Source: Planctellipticum sp942493135
GTDB lineage: Bacteria; Planctomycetota; Planctomycetia; Planctomycetales; Planctomycetaceae
Direction: 5' to 3'
NCBI GenBank assembly: GCA_942493135.1
Contig: OW818684.1
Span: 5,456,001 to 5,520,000 of the forward strand
Length of the DNA stretch: 64,000 nucleotides
Notes under the pieces: model-generated
Told to the model about the DNA's origin: nothing
The model's database searches: none
The model's input: only the letters and a program-made list of their open reading frames with translations
Translations under genes and position numbers: made by a program
Part shown: positions 7,371-16,196 of the stretch, one piece after another
Layout of the letters: each line of letters opens with the position of its first letter
Numbering within the stretch: the first letter of the stretch is position 1

Positions 7371-9053
7371 TTACGCTCCCTTCAGCTCAGCCGTTTTCTC
7401 CTTGAGCGTGGCGACCTGACTCTCGACGGCCTTCCGGACGGTTGCCAGTTTCTTCAGAATCTTGCCGCTGTTGCTCTCGATCGTCTGCGCCCAGGTCATC
7501 AGGTCATCGAGAGAGTTGACCTGCTTCTCGATGTCCAGGATGGCGACTTCCATGGCGGCGACGTCGGCTGTCTGAGCGGCATTCTGCTTCTGCTGCTGGA
7601 CAACCAGGGCGCGGGCCAGCGTCAGGCCGGTCCGCAGATAGAGGTCGCTGGCTTCGTCGTCGAGATCCCAGACGACGAAGACGTCCAGGCCGCGGCGGAA
7701 GAGAGGCTCCAGCCCGACCGGAGCCGTTCGGCGGGAGAATACGAACAACCCGACTTGGGCGTCGCGGTTGTCGCGCGCCGTCGCCAGTTCCTGGACGGCG
7801 TCGGTGAGCTGATAGCCGGCTTTCTCCTTGGCTTCCATCACGATCCGGCCCCCCGGAGCGACCGTGTCCGGGCCGAGAGTGATGACGGCGTCGCCGACTT
7901 TGCAGTTCTTGATCCGTCCGGTCGTGCTGCCGGTGGACTCGGCGAGATCTCCCGTCTTCTGCGATTCCTGCACGAGGAGCTGGATGACTTCTTCTTCGAA
8001 TTCCAGCCCGTGGCGGGTGGATTTGCCCGCTTCTTTCTTGCGGACGATCATTTCCTGAAGGGAGAGTTTGATTTCTTCCTGGAAGACCTGGTTGGTCTTC
8101 CGCTGCCCTTCCAACAGGGCCAGCAGTTCCCGTTTGAGGCGGGCGAGTGCGGACGTTTCTTCGTCGAGCGACAGGTGGCTCTCGATGGTGGCGTTCGTGC
8201 TCTCCAGCATCTTCTTCAGACGGGACAGCGCCGAGGTCTCCTGGTCCAGCGAGAATTCATTGGTAATCGTCCGCTGAGCCCGTTCGACGTTGGCGACCAG
8301 CCGGCTGAGGGCCGAGTTTTCCTCGTCGAGCGAGAACTGTTTGACGACTTCGTCAATTCGGGTCTGCAGATCCTCCGTCAGATTTCCCTGGCGTTCGGTC
8401 AACTCCGCGATGAACCGGAAAAGGGCCCCCTCTTTGTTGTCGAGGGAAAACTGCTTCAGCACGTGGTCGCGCTGGCTGAGAAGCTGTTCGTCGAGGACGC
8501 CGCGAAGTGCGCCGAGCAGCCCCTGGGACTGATCGGGATTGAGCCATTTCAGCAGCTCGCTGTCGTCGCCGAAGTGCCGCGACAGGGTCCGGCTCAGCTC
8601 CGAGTCTTCCTGCCCAAGCTGTTTGCGAAGCACCATTTCCAGTTCGCCGTCCTTGCGGACGAGCCGCTCAACCCGTTCCTGGAACCGGCCGCTCTGCGGG
8701 TCGAAGTAGTCTTTGAGGGTATGGGACACCTTGTCGTGGACACCCTTCGTGTGGTCTTCCAGTCGGGCCTGCAGCAAGCCGAGCAGTCGATCCCCTTCAC
8801 GGCGGACGGTTTCGCCGTCGAGCTGTCCGCGGGCCTGTCGCAGGGCCAGGACGCCGATCCGGAGCGCTTTGAGGGCGAAATCCTCGCGATCTCGCCCTGC
8901 GGCGAAGGCTTCCAGTTCGGCGACTGTTTCCGGATCGTGGACTGCCAGCTCCAGCAGCAGCGTCGCGGAACCGTTCGCGGCAGGACGGGGTTCGTCCGGT
9001 GGAAGCGTCTGCCGGGCGACGGAATTGGGCGTGGTCGGGATCTGCGGCGACAT
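7371..9053 (-). CDS. coiled-coil protein with tandem FSLD repeats and a PD-(D/E)XK nuclease-like segment
   Basis: 560 residues from the ATG at 9053. Not a family I can name. Residues 60-330 are mostly charged helix. Four copies of a segment beginning (F/L)SLD start at residues 202, 240, 267 and 294; the last three are spaced exactly 27 residues and read SLDxExSALxRL. Residues 350-412 resemble a restriction-endonuclease-like core: an acidic helix (LEFEEEVIQLL), then GDAVITLG, then GGRIVMEAKEK, that is E...D...ExK. The rest holds LFVFSRR and VFVVWDLDD strands and a C-terminal helical tail. There is no signal peptide, so it is cytoplasmic. RmuC-like proteins (coiled coil plus nuclease-like domain) are the closest idea, but the motifs are not the RmuC ones. 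It lies between the fabZ-like gene and a secreted glycosidase-like gene on the same strand. Confidence 0.7.
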   Translation of the reverse strand: MSPQIPTTPNSVARQTLPPDEPRPAANGSATLLLELAVHDPETVAELEAFAAGRDREDFALKALRIGVLALRQARGQLDGETVRREGDRLLGLLQARLEDHTKGVHDKVSHTLKDYFDPQSGRFQERVERLVRKDGELEMVLRKQLGQEDSELSRTLSRHFGDDSELLKWLNPDQSQGLLGALRGVLDEQLLSQRDHVLKQFSLDNKEGALFRFIAELTERQGNLTEDLQTRIDEVVKQFSLDEENSALSRLVANVERAQRTITNEFSLDQETSALSRLKKMLESTNATIESHLSLDEETSALARLKRELLALLEGQRKTNQVFQEEIKLSLQEMIVRKKEAGKSTRHGLEFEEEVIQLLVQESQKTGDLAESTGSTTGRIKNCKVGDAVITLGPDTVAPGGRIVMEAKEKAGYQLTDAVQELATARDNRDAQVGLFVFSRRTAPVGLEPLFRRGLDVFVVWDLDDEASDLYLRTGLTLARALVVQQQKQNAAQTADVAAMEVAILDIEKQVNSLDDLMTWAQTIESNSGKILKKLATVRKAVESQVATLKEKTAELKGA

Positions 9054-9089
9054 GGGCGGGGACCTTGAACTGTGAGTCGCAGTGAGCAG

Positions 9090-9128
9090 AATCCGGGGCT
9101 TCGGGAGGACGCTCCCACCTCGGCCAGC
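9090..9128. repeat. short palindromic intergenic repeat, copy 1
   Basis: Read on the minus strand it has the form GGCCGAGGTGGGAGCG, then TCCTCCCGAAGCCCCGG. It matches the copy at 14258-14297 at most positions (GGCCG, GG, GGAGCGTC, TC, CGA and GCCCCGG blocks all line up). It lies in the 95-base gap between the FSLD-repeat protein and the next gene. The ends GGCC and CCGG make it a potential hairpin. Confidence 0.55.
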
Positions 9129-9148
9129 CAACAACAATCACCGGAGAT

Positions 9149-10099
9149 TCAGTTCGGCGGTGACTTCGACGCCGGCGCCGGATCGTAGGCGTCGACCTCG
9201 TTGTGCATCGTATAGAGCCGGAAGCCGTCACCGACGGGGATCAGCAGGCCGCTGGATTTGTTCTCGGCGATCGGACGGAGCGGATTGCCGGAGTATTTTT
9301 CCCAGTGGACGAGGTCGTCGGAGCCCGCCAGGCCCGTCGCCCACAGGCTCGGCTGACCGGGTTGGGCGGGCCTTTTGGCTCCGTGAATTACGGCATAATA
9401 CCGGCCGTTGTATTTGAGAACCTGATTCATCGCGATCAGGTCTTGGTCGAATTCGTCCGGGCCGGGGCTCATGACCGGTTCGTCCTGGAGGTTGGTCCAG
9501 ACTTTCAGATCGCGCGAGCGGGCCAGCCAGATTCCGGCATCGCGGCGTTCGTAGAACAGATTCCAGACGCCATCTTCATGCCAGACGGTGGGCGTCCCGT
9601 AGGGGCCCTCCGTAATGGGAGAGCCATTCGCCAGTCGGACGTCGAGAGCTCCCACGCGGGTCCATTGGACGCCGTCGGTCGAAGTCAGCCGCTGGGCCTG
9701 ATCTTGAAAACCCTCGGCGAACATGTGGTAAACGCCGTCGACCCGGAGCACGCAGATGTCTTCGACCCAGGCTCCCCGGTAAACGGGAGCGTCTCCCGCC
9801 CTGGTCCAATGAAGTCCGTCGCTCGAAGTCGCGTATCCAAGTGACTTAACTCCTTCGCGGGTGCCGTCGTAGCCGGTGTACCAGAGCTGCCAGCGATCAC
9901 CATCGCGGAGGATCCAGCCGCGTTCGCGGATTTTGACGTCCCAGTGTCCGGGACCGGCGGCGGTGAAGACTGGATTCCCGCGACGGGGCTGCCAGTGAGT
10001 CAGCTCGGGTGGAAACTCTCCCGCGACGGCCGACGCGGCCAGCCAGACGAAGACGAGCCCGGCGCGAACAAATCCACGGAGTGACATATGTCCAAGCAT
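9149..10099 (-). CDS. secreted glycoside-hydrolase-like five-bladed propeller protein
   Basis: 316 residues. I place the start at the ATG of 10099 (MLGHMSLRGF) because an AGGAG site lies 8 bases upstream; an ATG at 10087 is the alternative. A signal peptide (FVRAGLVFVWLAASAVAGEF) leads into the exported protein. Repeated blocks of the type LHWTRAGDAPVY, VQWTRVGALDV, LKVWTNLQDEPV and VHWEKYSGNPL are the Asp-box-like blade ends common in GH43/GH32/GH130-type five-bladed propellers, and WQLWYTGYDG and WNLFYERRD are the matching inner strands. It probably acts on polysaccharide or glycoside outside the cytoplasm. The exact GH family and catalytic acids cannot be fixed by eye. Confidence 0.75.
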   Translation of the reverse strand: MLGHMSLRGFVRAGLVFVWLAASAVAGEFPPELTHWQPRRGNPVFTAAGPGHWDVKIRERGWILRDGDRWQLWYTGYDGTREGVKSLGYATSSDGLHWTRAGDAPVYRGAWVEDICVLRVDGVYHMFAEGFQDQAQRLTSTDGVQWTRVGALDVRLANGSPITEGPYGTPTVWHEDGVWNLFYERRDAGIWLARSRDLKVWTNLQDEPVMSPGPDEFDQDLIAMNQVLKYNGRYYAVIHGAKRPAQPGQPSLWATGLAGSDDLVHWEKYSGNPLRPIAENKSSGLLIPVGDGFRLYTMHNEVDAYDPAPASKSPPN

Positions 10100-10440
10100 C
10101 CTGCAGACTCCTGAGGCGAATTCCTGAGGCTGTCCACTGTGGCCCGGAGGAGGCATGGCGTCAATTGAAAGTCGGGGAAGTGCTGCGAAACCATCCGTTC
10201 GGAGGCCCCACTTCGCTGAAAAACGAGACACGTTGTCGTTTGGTGTTGACAATTGGGGGCGGGACGCAAAACATAGTTCTGCACACCTGATTTCACCCAT
10301 CCAGAATCCTCCATGCGTCCGGACGCCAGCAACCGACAGCCATGTCGGAGAAAGCTCCCCCGGACACCCCTCCCGAATCTTGAATTCCCGCAGTTCATTT
10401 TTTCGCAGCTCGGCAATGCCGTACAGCCTGGTGGTTTCTG
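10100..10440. other. divergent intergenic region between the glycosidase-like gene and coaE
   Basis: 341 bases separate two divergently transcribed genes, so promoters for both should lie here. A TTGACA at 10246-10251 faces coaE but has no convincing -10 box at 16-18 bases. No other conserved structure is visible. Confidence 0.4.
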
Positions 10441-11178
10441 GTGAGTGGAGTTCCGCAATCCTCGTCGATTGTGACTTGTCCGGACGGAGTCGTCATCGGC
10501 GTAGTCGGTGGTATCGGCAGCGGCAAAAGTTCCGTCGTGCGGTGGGTCGCCGAGCGATACCCCGTGGCGGTGCTGGATGCAGACGCCATCGGCCACGAGG
10601 TTTTGTTGTCGACCGAGATCAAGCAGCAGTTACGTCAGCGATTTGGTGAGGAAATTTTCGGCGCCGAGGGGGAGATTGACCGCAAGGCACTGGCCCGGAA
10701 GGTCTTCGGCGATGCTCCTGAGTTCCTGGCTGCCCGTCGGCAACTGGAACGGATTGTGCATCCGGAAATCCGGCGACGGATTCAGACCGGTGTTTACACG
10801 ACCGGGGGTCAGTCCGGCAACGGGGTGGTTCTGCTGGATGCCGCGATTCTGCTGGAAGCTGGCTGGCGAGACCTTTGCCGCTGGGTGGTATTGATTGACT
10901 GTCCTCGATCCGTCCGGCTCGCCCGCGTGCTGGAGCATCGCGGTTGGTCGGAGGACGAACTGGATCGGCGCGAACGAAGCCAGTGGCCGCTGGCTGAGAA
11001 GCGCCGGCTGACGGATGTGATTATTGATAATTCCGGCGAATTGGCCGTCGCCGGAGAACAGCTTGCGGGAGTGGTCCGCCGGTGCCTGGCTTTCAAACCG
11101 GGACGGGGCATCCTGCAGGCGGACGAGACTTTGAGTCTGACGGAACGGCAACGCCGCCCGACAGACACGACGCGATAG
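10441..11178 (+). CDS. coaE: dephospho-CoA kinase
   Basis: 245 residues from GTG at 10441; a second in-frame GTG at 10471 would remove ten residues and is equally possible, as neither has a strong ribosome-binding site. The protein starts its fold with VIGVVGGIGSGKSSVVRW, a Walker A loop, and continues with VLDADAIGHEVL, IVHPEIRRRI and VVLLDAAILLEAGW, all CoaE signatures. The last step of coenzyme A synthesis, phosphorylation of the 3'-OH of dephospho-CoA, is the assigned role. The C-terminal 40 residues go beyond the usual length and look disordered. It is followed by rho after 146 bases on the same strand. Confidence 0.93.
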   Translation: MSGVPQSSSIVTCPDGVVIGVVGGIGSGKSSVVRWVAERYPVAVLDADAIGHEVLLSTEIKQQLRQRFGEEIFGAEGEIDRKALARKVFGDAPEFLAARRQLERIVHPEIRRRIQTGVYTTGGQSGNGVVLLDAAILLEAGWRDLCRWVVLIDCPRSVRLARVLEHRGWSEDELDRRERSQWPLAEKRRLTDVIIDNSGELAVAGEQLAGVVRRCLAFKPGRGILQADETLSLTERQRRPTDTTR

Positions 11179-11324
11179 CGAGAATCTGTTACTGTCGAAA
11201 CCCTGCCTGTTGCTCCAATCAATTTCTGCTCTGCCGACATCCCGGCGGTTGCCGTGCCAAGGAACGGTTCCCCACAGCCCCGCCAGCTCTGCATCTCCGC
11301 CTGACTCCGAGAGTTCCTGCCATC

Positions 11325-12827
11325 ATGAAACCTCGCCCTTCCATCACCTCCCGCCTGAATCCGTCGTCTCCGATGGGATCGCAGTCGTCCGTGGGATCTC
11401 AACCCGCCGCTCCCGGCGGCTGGGATGCCGATGAGCTGCTCGATCCGCCTCCCCCCCCGGCGATCGACACGTCGGAACTGCCCGATCCCGACGAGGAGGA
11501 GGATGAAGACGCGGTGAACTTTCCGGCGGACGAGCGCTACGAGGAGATCAAGCGCGGCGACACGGACATTCATATCGCGGAACTGCAGCGGCTGACGATG
11601 AAGGACCTTATCGTTCTGGCCCGCAAGGAAGGGGTCACCGACTATACCGGTCTGAAGAAGCAGGATCTGATTTTCAAGATCCTGAAAGAGCGGACCAAGA
11701 TGAACGGGCTGATGTTCGGCGAAGGGACGCTGGAGATCCTGCCGGACGGCTTCGGTTTCCTCCGGAGCCCCGACTATCACTATCTTCCCTGCCCTGACGA
11801 CATCTACGTTTCCCCCAGCCAGATCCGGCGTTTCGGCCTGCGGACTGGAGCGACCGTTGCGGGGCAGATCCGCCCGCCGAAGGAAAACGAACGTTACTTC
11901 GCTCTGCTGCGCGTGGAGGCGATCAGCGGTCAGGATCCGAACCTGCTGACCGAAAAGGTCTCGTTCGACGATCTGACGCCGCTGCATCCGGAACGCCGGC
12001 TACGGTTGTCGACGGACGGGGCCGATCTGAGCACGCGGGTCGTCGACATGATTGCGCCGATCGGCATGGGCCAGCGAGGTCTGATCGTCTCGCCCCCCAA
12101 GGCCGGCAAGACGATTCTGCTGCAGCGATTGGCGAAGGCCGTGCTGGCTAACGAGCCCGACGTGTATGTGATCGTGCTGCTGATCGACGAGCGTCCGGAA
12201 GAGGTGACGGACATGGAGCGGCAGGTGAAGGGTCGGATGTGCGAGGTGATCTCCAGCACGTTCGATGAGCCACCGAGCCGCCACATTCAGGTCTCGGAGA
12301 TGGTGATCGAGAAGGCGAAGCGGATGGTCGAATACGGCCAGCACGTGGTGATCTTCCTCGATTCGATCACGCGTCTGGCGCGGGCCTGGAATGCCGAGGT
12401 TCCTCACTCGGGCAAGATTCTGACCGGGGGCGTCGACGCCAACGCGTTGCAGCACCCGAAGCGATTTTTCGGGGCCGCCCGGAACGTGGAAGAGGGGGGG
12501 AGCCTGACGATCGTGGCGACAGCCCTGGTCGACACCGGCAGCAAGATGGACGACGTGATCTTTGAAGAGTTCAAAGGGACCGGCAATACGGAGCTGCATC
12601 TCGACCGCCGGATGGTCGAAAAGCGGATCTGGCCGGCGATCGACGTCAACCGGTCGGGCACCCGCCGCGAAGAGCTGCTGATGTCCGAAGACGAGTTGCG
12701 CAAGGTCTGGGTCCTCCGCCGGGTGCTGAACGACATGAATCCGGTCGAGGCAATGGAATTGCTGACGAACCGGATGCGGCGGACCAAGACCAACGACGAG
12801 TTCCTGATGAGCATGAATCTCGGCTGA
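11325..12827 (+). CDS. rho: transcription termination factor Rho
   Basis: 500 residues; the ATG at 11325 is used. An N-terminal tail of about 85 residues is rich in Pro, Asp and Glu and is not found in the compact enterobacterial protein. Then come the Rho N-terminal helix bundle (LQRLTMKDLIVLARKEGV), the cold-shock-like primary RNA site (GTLEILPDGFGFLRSPDYHY) and the RecA-like motor: Walker A in VSPPKAGKTILLQ, the LLIDERPEEVTDM block, Walker B in VVIFLDSITRLAR, and the loop GGVDANALQHPKRFFGAARN that contacts RNA in the channel. All motor motifs are intact. Rho is a hexameric ATP-dependent helicase that ends transcription. The acidic tail may modulate RNA binding; that part is inference. Confidence 0.97.
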   Translation: MKPRPSITSRLNPSSPMGSQSSVGSQPAAPGGWDADELLDPPPPPAIDTSELPDPDEEEDEDAVNFPADERYEEIKRGDTDIHIAELQRLTMKDLIVLARKEGVTDYTGLKKQDLIFKILKERTKMNGLMFGEGTLEILPDGFGFLRSPDYHYLPCPDDIYVSPSQIRRFGLRTGATVAGQIRPPKENERYFALLRVEAISGQDPNLLTEKVSFDDLTPLHPERRLRLSTDGADLSTRVVDMIAPIGMGQRGLIVSPPKAGKTILLQRLAKAVLANEPDVYVIVLLIDERPEEVTDMERQVKGRMCEVISSTFDEPPSRHIQVSEMVIEKAKRMVEYGQHVVIFLDSITRLARAWNAEVPHSGKILTGGVDANALQHPKRFFGAARNVEEGGSLTIVATALVDTGSKMDDVIFEEFKGTGNTELHLDRRMVEKRIWPAIDVNRSGTRREELLMSEDELRKVWVLRRVLNDMNPVEAMELLTNRMRRTKTNDEFLMSMNLG

Positions 12828-12865
12828 TGCGGACAAGAACCCCGTTGCCTGACGCGTGAGCTGGC

Positions 12866-12953
12866 GGGGTGGCCGGCGTCGGAGTCTTCGACAACCCGGT
12901 GCGGTCGAGCCAGTGCGTAAGACCGGGGCGGCGAAGACTTCGCCCCGGCCACC
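12866..12953. repeat. double palindromic repeat between rho and ribH (copies 2 and 3)
   Basis: Two related units are arranged head to head. The left unit begins GGTGGCCGGCG and ends ACCCGGTGCG; the right unit begins GTAAGACCGGGGC and ends CGCCCCGGCCACC. The right unit has an 8-base stem, CCGGGGCG and CGCCCCGG. Its inverse carries the same GGCC-GGAG-TCTTCG-CCCGGT order as the copies at 9090-9128 and 14258-14297. The whole element almost fills the gap before ribH and could fold into a large structure. Confidence 0.6.
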
Positions 12954-12978
12954 CGCAAGCATTTCCAACAACATCACG

Positions 12979-13491
12979 ATGAATTCATCGCCTGAATCGA
13001 CTTCGGAGTGGACAGTGCAGACATTTGAAGGCAACCTGCTGACCGGCGACGATCAGTTCGCCATTGTGGTCTCGCGGTTCAACGAACTGGTCACCGAACG
13101 TCTGCTCGCGGGGGCGGTCGATACGGCCCGGCGGCACGGCCTGGCGGACGATCGGATTACGATCGTGCGGGCGCCCGGCTCGTTCGAATTGCCGATTATC
13201 GCGCAGCGGCTGGCGCAGTCGGGAAAATTCACGGCGGTGATCTGTCTCGGTGCGGTCATCCAGGGTGAGACGTCGCACCACGAGTACATCAACCACCAGG
13301 TGGCCGCCGGGCTGCAGCAGATTGCGTTGGAAACGGGCGTTCCCGTGGCCTTCGGCGTGCTGACCTGTCAGTCCATGGATCAGGCGCTCGATCGGGCCGG
13401 GGGCAAAGCCGGCAATAAAGGTGTCGAAGCGACGCTGGCGGCGATCGAAACCGTCAATGTGCTGCGGGCACTGGCGGCGGCGGGAATCTGA
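12979..13491 (+). CDS. ribH: 6,7-dimethyl-8-ribityllumazine synthase
   Basis: 170 residues from ATG 12979. It contains the whole lumazine synthase pattern: FAIVVSRFNELVTERLL, the VRAPGSFELPI loop that binds the phosphate substrate, VICLGAVIQGETSHHEYI with the catalytic His region, and PVAFGVLTCQSMDQAL. It condenses 5-amino-6-ribitylaminouracil with dihydroxybutanone phosphate in riboflavin synthesis. The first 20 residues extend beyond the compact core. No other rib gene is nearby; the next gene is nusB, an arrangement (ribH followed by nusB) that is common in bacteria. Confidence 0.96.
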   Translation: MNSSPESTSEWTVQTFEGNLLTGDDQFAIVVSRFNELVTERLLAGAVDTARRHGLADDRITIVRAPGSFELPIIAQRLAQSGKFTAVICLGAVIQGETSHHEYINHQVAAGLQQIALETGVPVAFGVLTCQSMDQALDRAGGKAGNKGVEATLAAIETVNVLRALAAAGI

Positions 13492-13646
13492 ATCGGATGT
13501 CCGGCGGCGGACTGTTGTCGCTGCGCTGAACCGCCGATGAAAAATGAAGCATCTGTTTCGCAGTCGCCTTCTGCGGTTCGATGCTAGAATGGTTTCGTCC
13601 GGGAAGGGTGTCCCGGCGTTTGTTCCTTGAGAATGTGTTGCCGTCT

Positions 13647-14231
13647 ATGTCGTCCCGCCGCCACAAGGCCCGCGAAATCGTTCTCCAGATGCTGTACCAG
13701 AAGGATCTCAATCCCGAGGTCGGCATCGACACGATCCGTCAGATGATCCAGGACGATCTCCGCGACGAGCATCTGAGCCGGTTTGCCTGGAGCCTGTTTA
13801 CGGGCGTCATGGAATTCCGGCTGGCTCTCGACAAGCGGATCGAAGAAGCGGCCTCGAACTGGTCGCTGAGCCGGATGGCGCCGACGGACCGGAACGTGCT
13901 GCGGCTGGGGGGCTTTGAGCTGCTGCATACTGAGACGCCTCCGCGCGTCGTCATTGATGAGGCGCTGGAGCTGGCCAAGAGCTTTGGCGGCCCGCAATCG
14001 GGGGCGTTCGTCAACGGCATTCTGGATAAGCTGATTCCGTTCTCGAAGCGTGAGAGCCGGACCACGACCGGTCCGCAAGCCGAGACGGCCGCGGATCTGG
14101 GACTCGATACTGATCACGGCGACGAAATTCCGGCCGAGGAGCTCGTTGGCGACTTGCCGGACGACTCGGAATCGGACGAGATCGACGCTGGACTGCCCGA
14201 AAACGAAGTTCGTAATATCGACGAGGTCTGA
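13647..14231 (+). CDS. nusB: transcription antitermination factor NusB
   Basis: 194 residues from ATG 13647. The start begins SSRRHKAREIVLQMLYQ, the standard NusB N-terminal helix. The middle has LSRMAPTDRNVLRLGGFELLH and PPRVVIDEALELAKSFGG, followed by the C-terminal FVNGILDKL, all family signatures. NusB pairs with NusE (S10) at boxA RNA for rRNA antitermination. After residue 140 a tail of about 50 residues is rich in Asp and Glu and is not part of the fold; it may be disordered. The gene follows ribH by 155 bases. Confidence 0.95.
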   Translation: MSSRRHKAREIVLQMLYQKDLNPEVGIDTIRQMIQDDLRDEHLSRFAWSLFTGVMEFRLALDKRIEEAASNWSLSRMAPTDRNVLRLGGFELLHTETPPRVVIDEALELAKSFGGPQSGAFVNGILDKLIPFSKRESRTTTGPQAETAADLGLDTDHGDEIPAEELVGDLPDDSESDEIDAGLPENEVRNIDEV

Positions 14232-14257
14232 GCACCGCGTGGCGCAATACAGGAGAA

Positions 14258-14297
14258 GTAAGACCGGGGCATCGCGAAGACGCTCCTGCCGCGGCCC
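14258..14297. repeat. short palindromic intergenic repeat, copy 4
   Basis: It starts GTAAGACCGGGGC, identical in its first 13 bases to the right unit at 12916-12928, and continues GCGAAGACGCTCCTGCC, which aligns on the minus strand with the 9090-9128 copy. It lies just after the nusB stop codon, in the gap shared with the convergent ald gene. Confidence 0.55.
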
Positions 14298-14332
14298 TGT
14301 TCGCGAGCGTTGTGCGACGAGCCGGGACCTTC

Positions 14333-15457
14333 TCAACGCTCAACGCTCAACGCTTCCCGAAGTTCGGTCAGCGGCAACTTGAACGTCTCCGCCACGGCGC
14401 GATTCGTCACCCGCCCCCCGTGCATATTGACGGCATGGGCGAAGCCGGGGTCGGCGGCGCAGGTCGCTGACAGGCCCTGGCTGGCGAGCCGCAATGCGTA
14501 GGGGAGCGTGACGTTGCACAAGGCGTAGGTGCTCGTCCGACCGACGGCTCCGGGCATGTTCGTGACGCAGTAGTGGACGATGCCGTCGATCACGTAGGTG
14601 GGAGACGAGTGCGTCGTCGGCCGGGTCGTTTCGATGCAGCCGCCTTGATCGACCGCCACGTCGATGATCACGGCGCCTGGCTTCATCAGCTTCAAGTCGT
14701 CGCGCGACACGAGACGCGGCGCTCGCGCACCTTCGACCAGCACCGCACCGATCACCAGATCCGCGAGGCGAAGCTGCTCGCGGATATTGTGCCGGTCGCT
14801 GAAGATCGTATTCACATTCGGCGGCATGATGTCTTCGAGGTAGCGCAGACGGTCGACGTTGACGTCGAGTATCACGACGTCCGCCTGGAAACCGGCAGCG
14901 ATCCGGGCCGCATTCTTCCCCACGACGCCGCCGCCGAGGACCGTGATATGCGCCGGCGCCACCCCCGGAACCCCGGCCAGCAGAATGCCGCGGCCGAGTT
15001 GCGGCCGTTCCAGATACTTCGCCCCTTCCTGAATGCTCATCCGCCCGGCGATCTCGCTCATCGGCGTCAGGCACGGCAGGTCTCCCTTGGCGCCGCGCAG
15101 CGTCTCGTACGCCACGGCGGAGATTCCCGTCGCCAGTACGTTGCGGGTCAGTTCCTCGCTGGCGGCGAAGTGGAAATAGGTAAAGACGATCTGGCCGGAT
15201 CGCATCAGCGGCCATTCGGCCGGCTGCGGCTCTTTGACTTTGATGACGAGATCGGCTGCCGACCAGATCTCTTCCGCCGCCGGAACGATCGTGGCCCCGG
15301 CCTCCGCGTAGGCGTCGTCTGGAAGGCCGCTTCCGAGACCTGCGCCGGCTTCGACCAGCACGGTATGACCGGCGCGCGTCAGTTCCTCAGCGCCGATCGG
15401 CAACAGGGCGACGCGGTATTCGTCGGGCTTGATTTCTTTCGGAACGCCGATGCGCAT
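14333..15457 (-). CDS. ald: alanine dehydrogenase
   Basis: 374 residues, normal length. The N-terminus MRIGVPKEIKPDEYRVAL is the family signature. Substrate residues are in place: Lys in VIKVKEPQP and His in FTYFHFAAS. The NAD-binding Rossmann block is VTVLGGGVVGKNAARI-like (ITVLGGGVVGKNAA) followed by the acidic VVILDVN, and the C-terminal region has YCVTNMPGAVGRTST. The enzyme catalyses reversible oxidative deamination of L-alanine to pyruvate with NAD. It is convergent with nusB, and the short word CTCAACG repeated three times overlaps its end at 14331-14352. It forms no obvious operon. Confidence 0.96.
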   Translation of the reverse strand: MRIGVPKEIKPDEYRVALLPIGAEELTRAGHTVLVEAGAGLGSGLPDDAYAEAGATIVPAAEEIWSAADLVIKVKEPQPAEWPLMRSGQIVFTYFHFAASEELTRNVLATGISAVAYETLRGAKGDLPCLTPMSEIAGRMSIQEGAKYLERPQLGRGILLAGVPGVAPAHITVLGGGVVGKNAARIAAGFQADVVILDVNVDRLRYLEDIMPPNVNTIFSDRHNIREQLRLADLVIGAVLVEGARAPRLVSRDDLKLMKPGAVIIDVAVDQGGCIETTRPTTHSSPTYVIDGIVHYCVTNMPGAVGRTSTYALCNVTLPYALRLASQGLSATCAADPGFAHAVNMHGGRVTNRAVAETFKLPLTELREALSVER

Positions 15458-15571
15458 GGTGGCTCCTCCGTGATGTCACCGGCCGACTGGCCGAGTCCGA
15501 GTTCGCTGTCCCTGAACATAGCCGAGCCACTGCGGGTTCGCCAGAGAGGACAAGACGTCCCGAGTCAGTCA

Positions 15572-16060
15572 TCAATAGCGCATCGACGACCGCGGGCGAA
15601 AGTTTCCGAGCCGGCGCAGTTCGCCGCCATCGAGCCAGATCCAGCCGCACTCCGTGCAGGTGTCGATGACCGCATTCCCGCCGCCGCCATAGGGGTGCGT
15701 CTCCATCGTGCGGCTGCAGCCGGGACACTGGCAGACGCGGTGCAGTTCGGAGGGATCGAACGGAGTCGGCGGTTCGTTCGCGTCCGCCGCCTGCCGCCGC
15801 AACTGCTGCAGGACCGGGAAGAAGTCTTCCTGATCAATTAATAGTCCGGAACAATGGCCGCAGACTTCAATGTCGACGCCACCGACGGAACCCGCAAGCA
15901 GTCGCTCGCGACAGCGGGGACAGTTCCAGTCCCCCGACTCCGCGGAAATTTCGATCGGATCGAACTCGGCCGTCGGGGCCGACGTGCGACAATGCGCACA
16001 CAAATAGCCCGAGCGTTCGGCCGACCACTCCAGCGGAGCACCGCAATTCGGGCAGTTCAT
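15572..16060 (-). CDS. zinc-ribbon protein of the zf-TFIIB type
   Basis: 162 residues from ATG 16060. It carries three pairs of CxxC knuckles: MNCPNCGAPLE with YLCAHC, WNCPRC with EVCGHC, and CQCPGC with DTCTECGWIWLDGGEL. The last block is the typical zf-TFIIB ending, where GWIWLDGGEL follows the final knuckle. The middle of the protein is polar. Such proteins are widespread and uncharacterised; zinc binding and a nucleic-acid or protein scaffold role are likely, but nothing more specific can be said. It is divergent from nadC, with 136 bases between the two starts. Confidence 0.8.
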   Translation of the reverse strand: MNCPNCGAPLEWSAERSGYLCAHCRTSAPTAEFDPIEISAESGDWNCPRCRERLLAGSVGGVDIEVCGHCSGLLIDQEDFFPVLQQLRRQAADANEPPTPFDPSELHRVCQCPGCSRTMETHPYGGGGNAVIDTCTECGWIWLDGGELRRLGNFRPRSSMRY

Positions 16061-16196
16061 GGTGATTTTTCCGGGCTCGGCAGGGGTACGACAACGGGCC
16101 CGTGCCGCGACGTCAGGCTTTTCCAAGGATAGAATAGGTCACAAATCCGCCTCAGGACGGTGTTTTCTTGCGGATGACAGCCGGGAGATTGACGAC

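Noticed and set aside
10246..10275. TTGACA as a promoter of coaE
   Set aside because: No acceptable -10 box lies at 16-18 bases; the best candidates match at half the positions.
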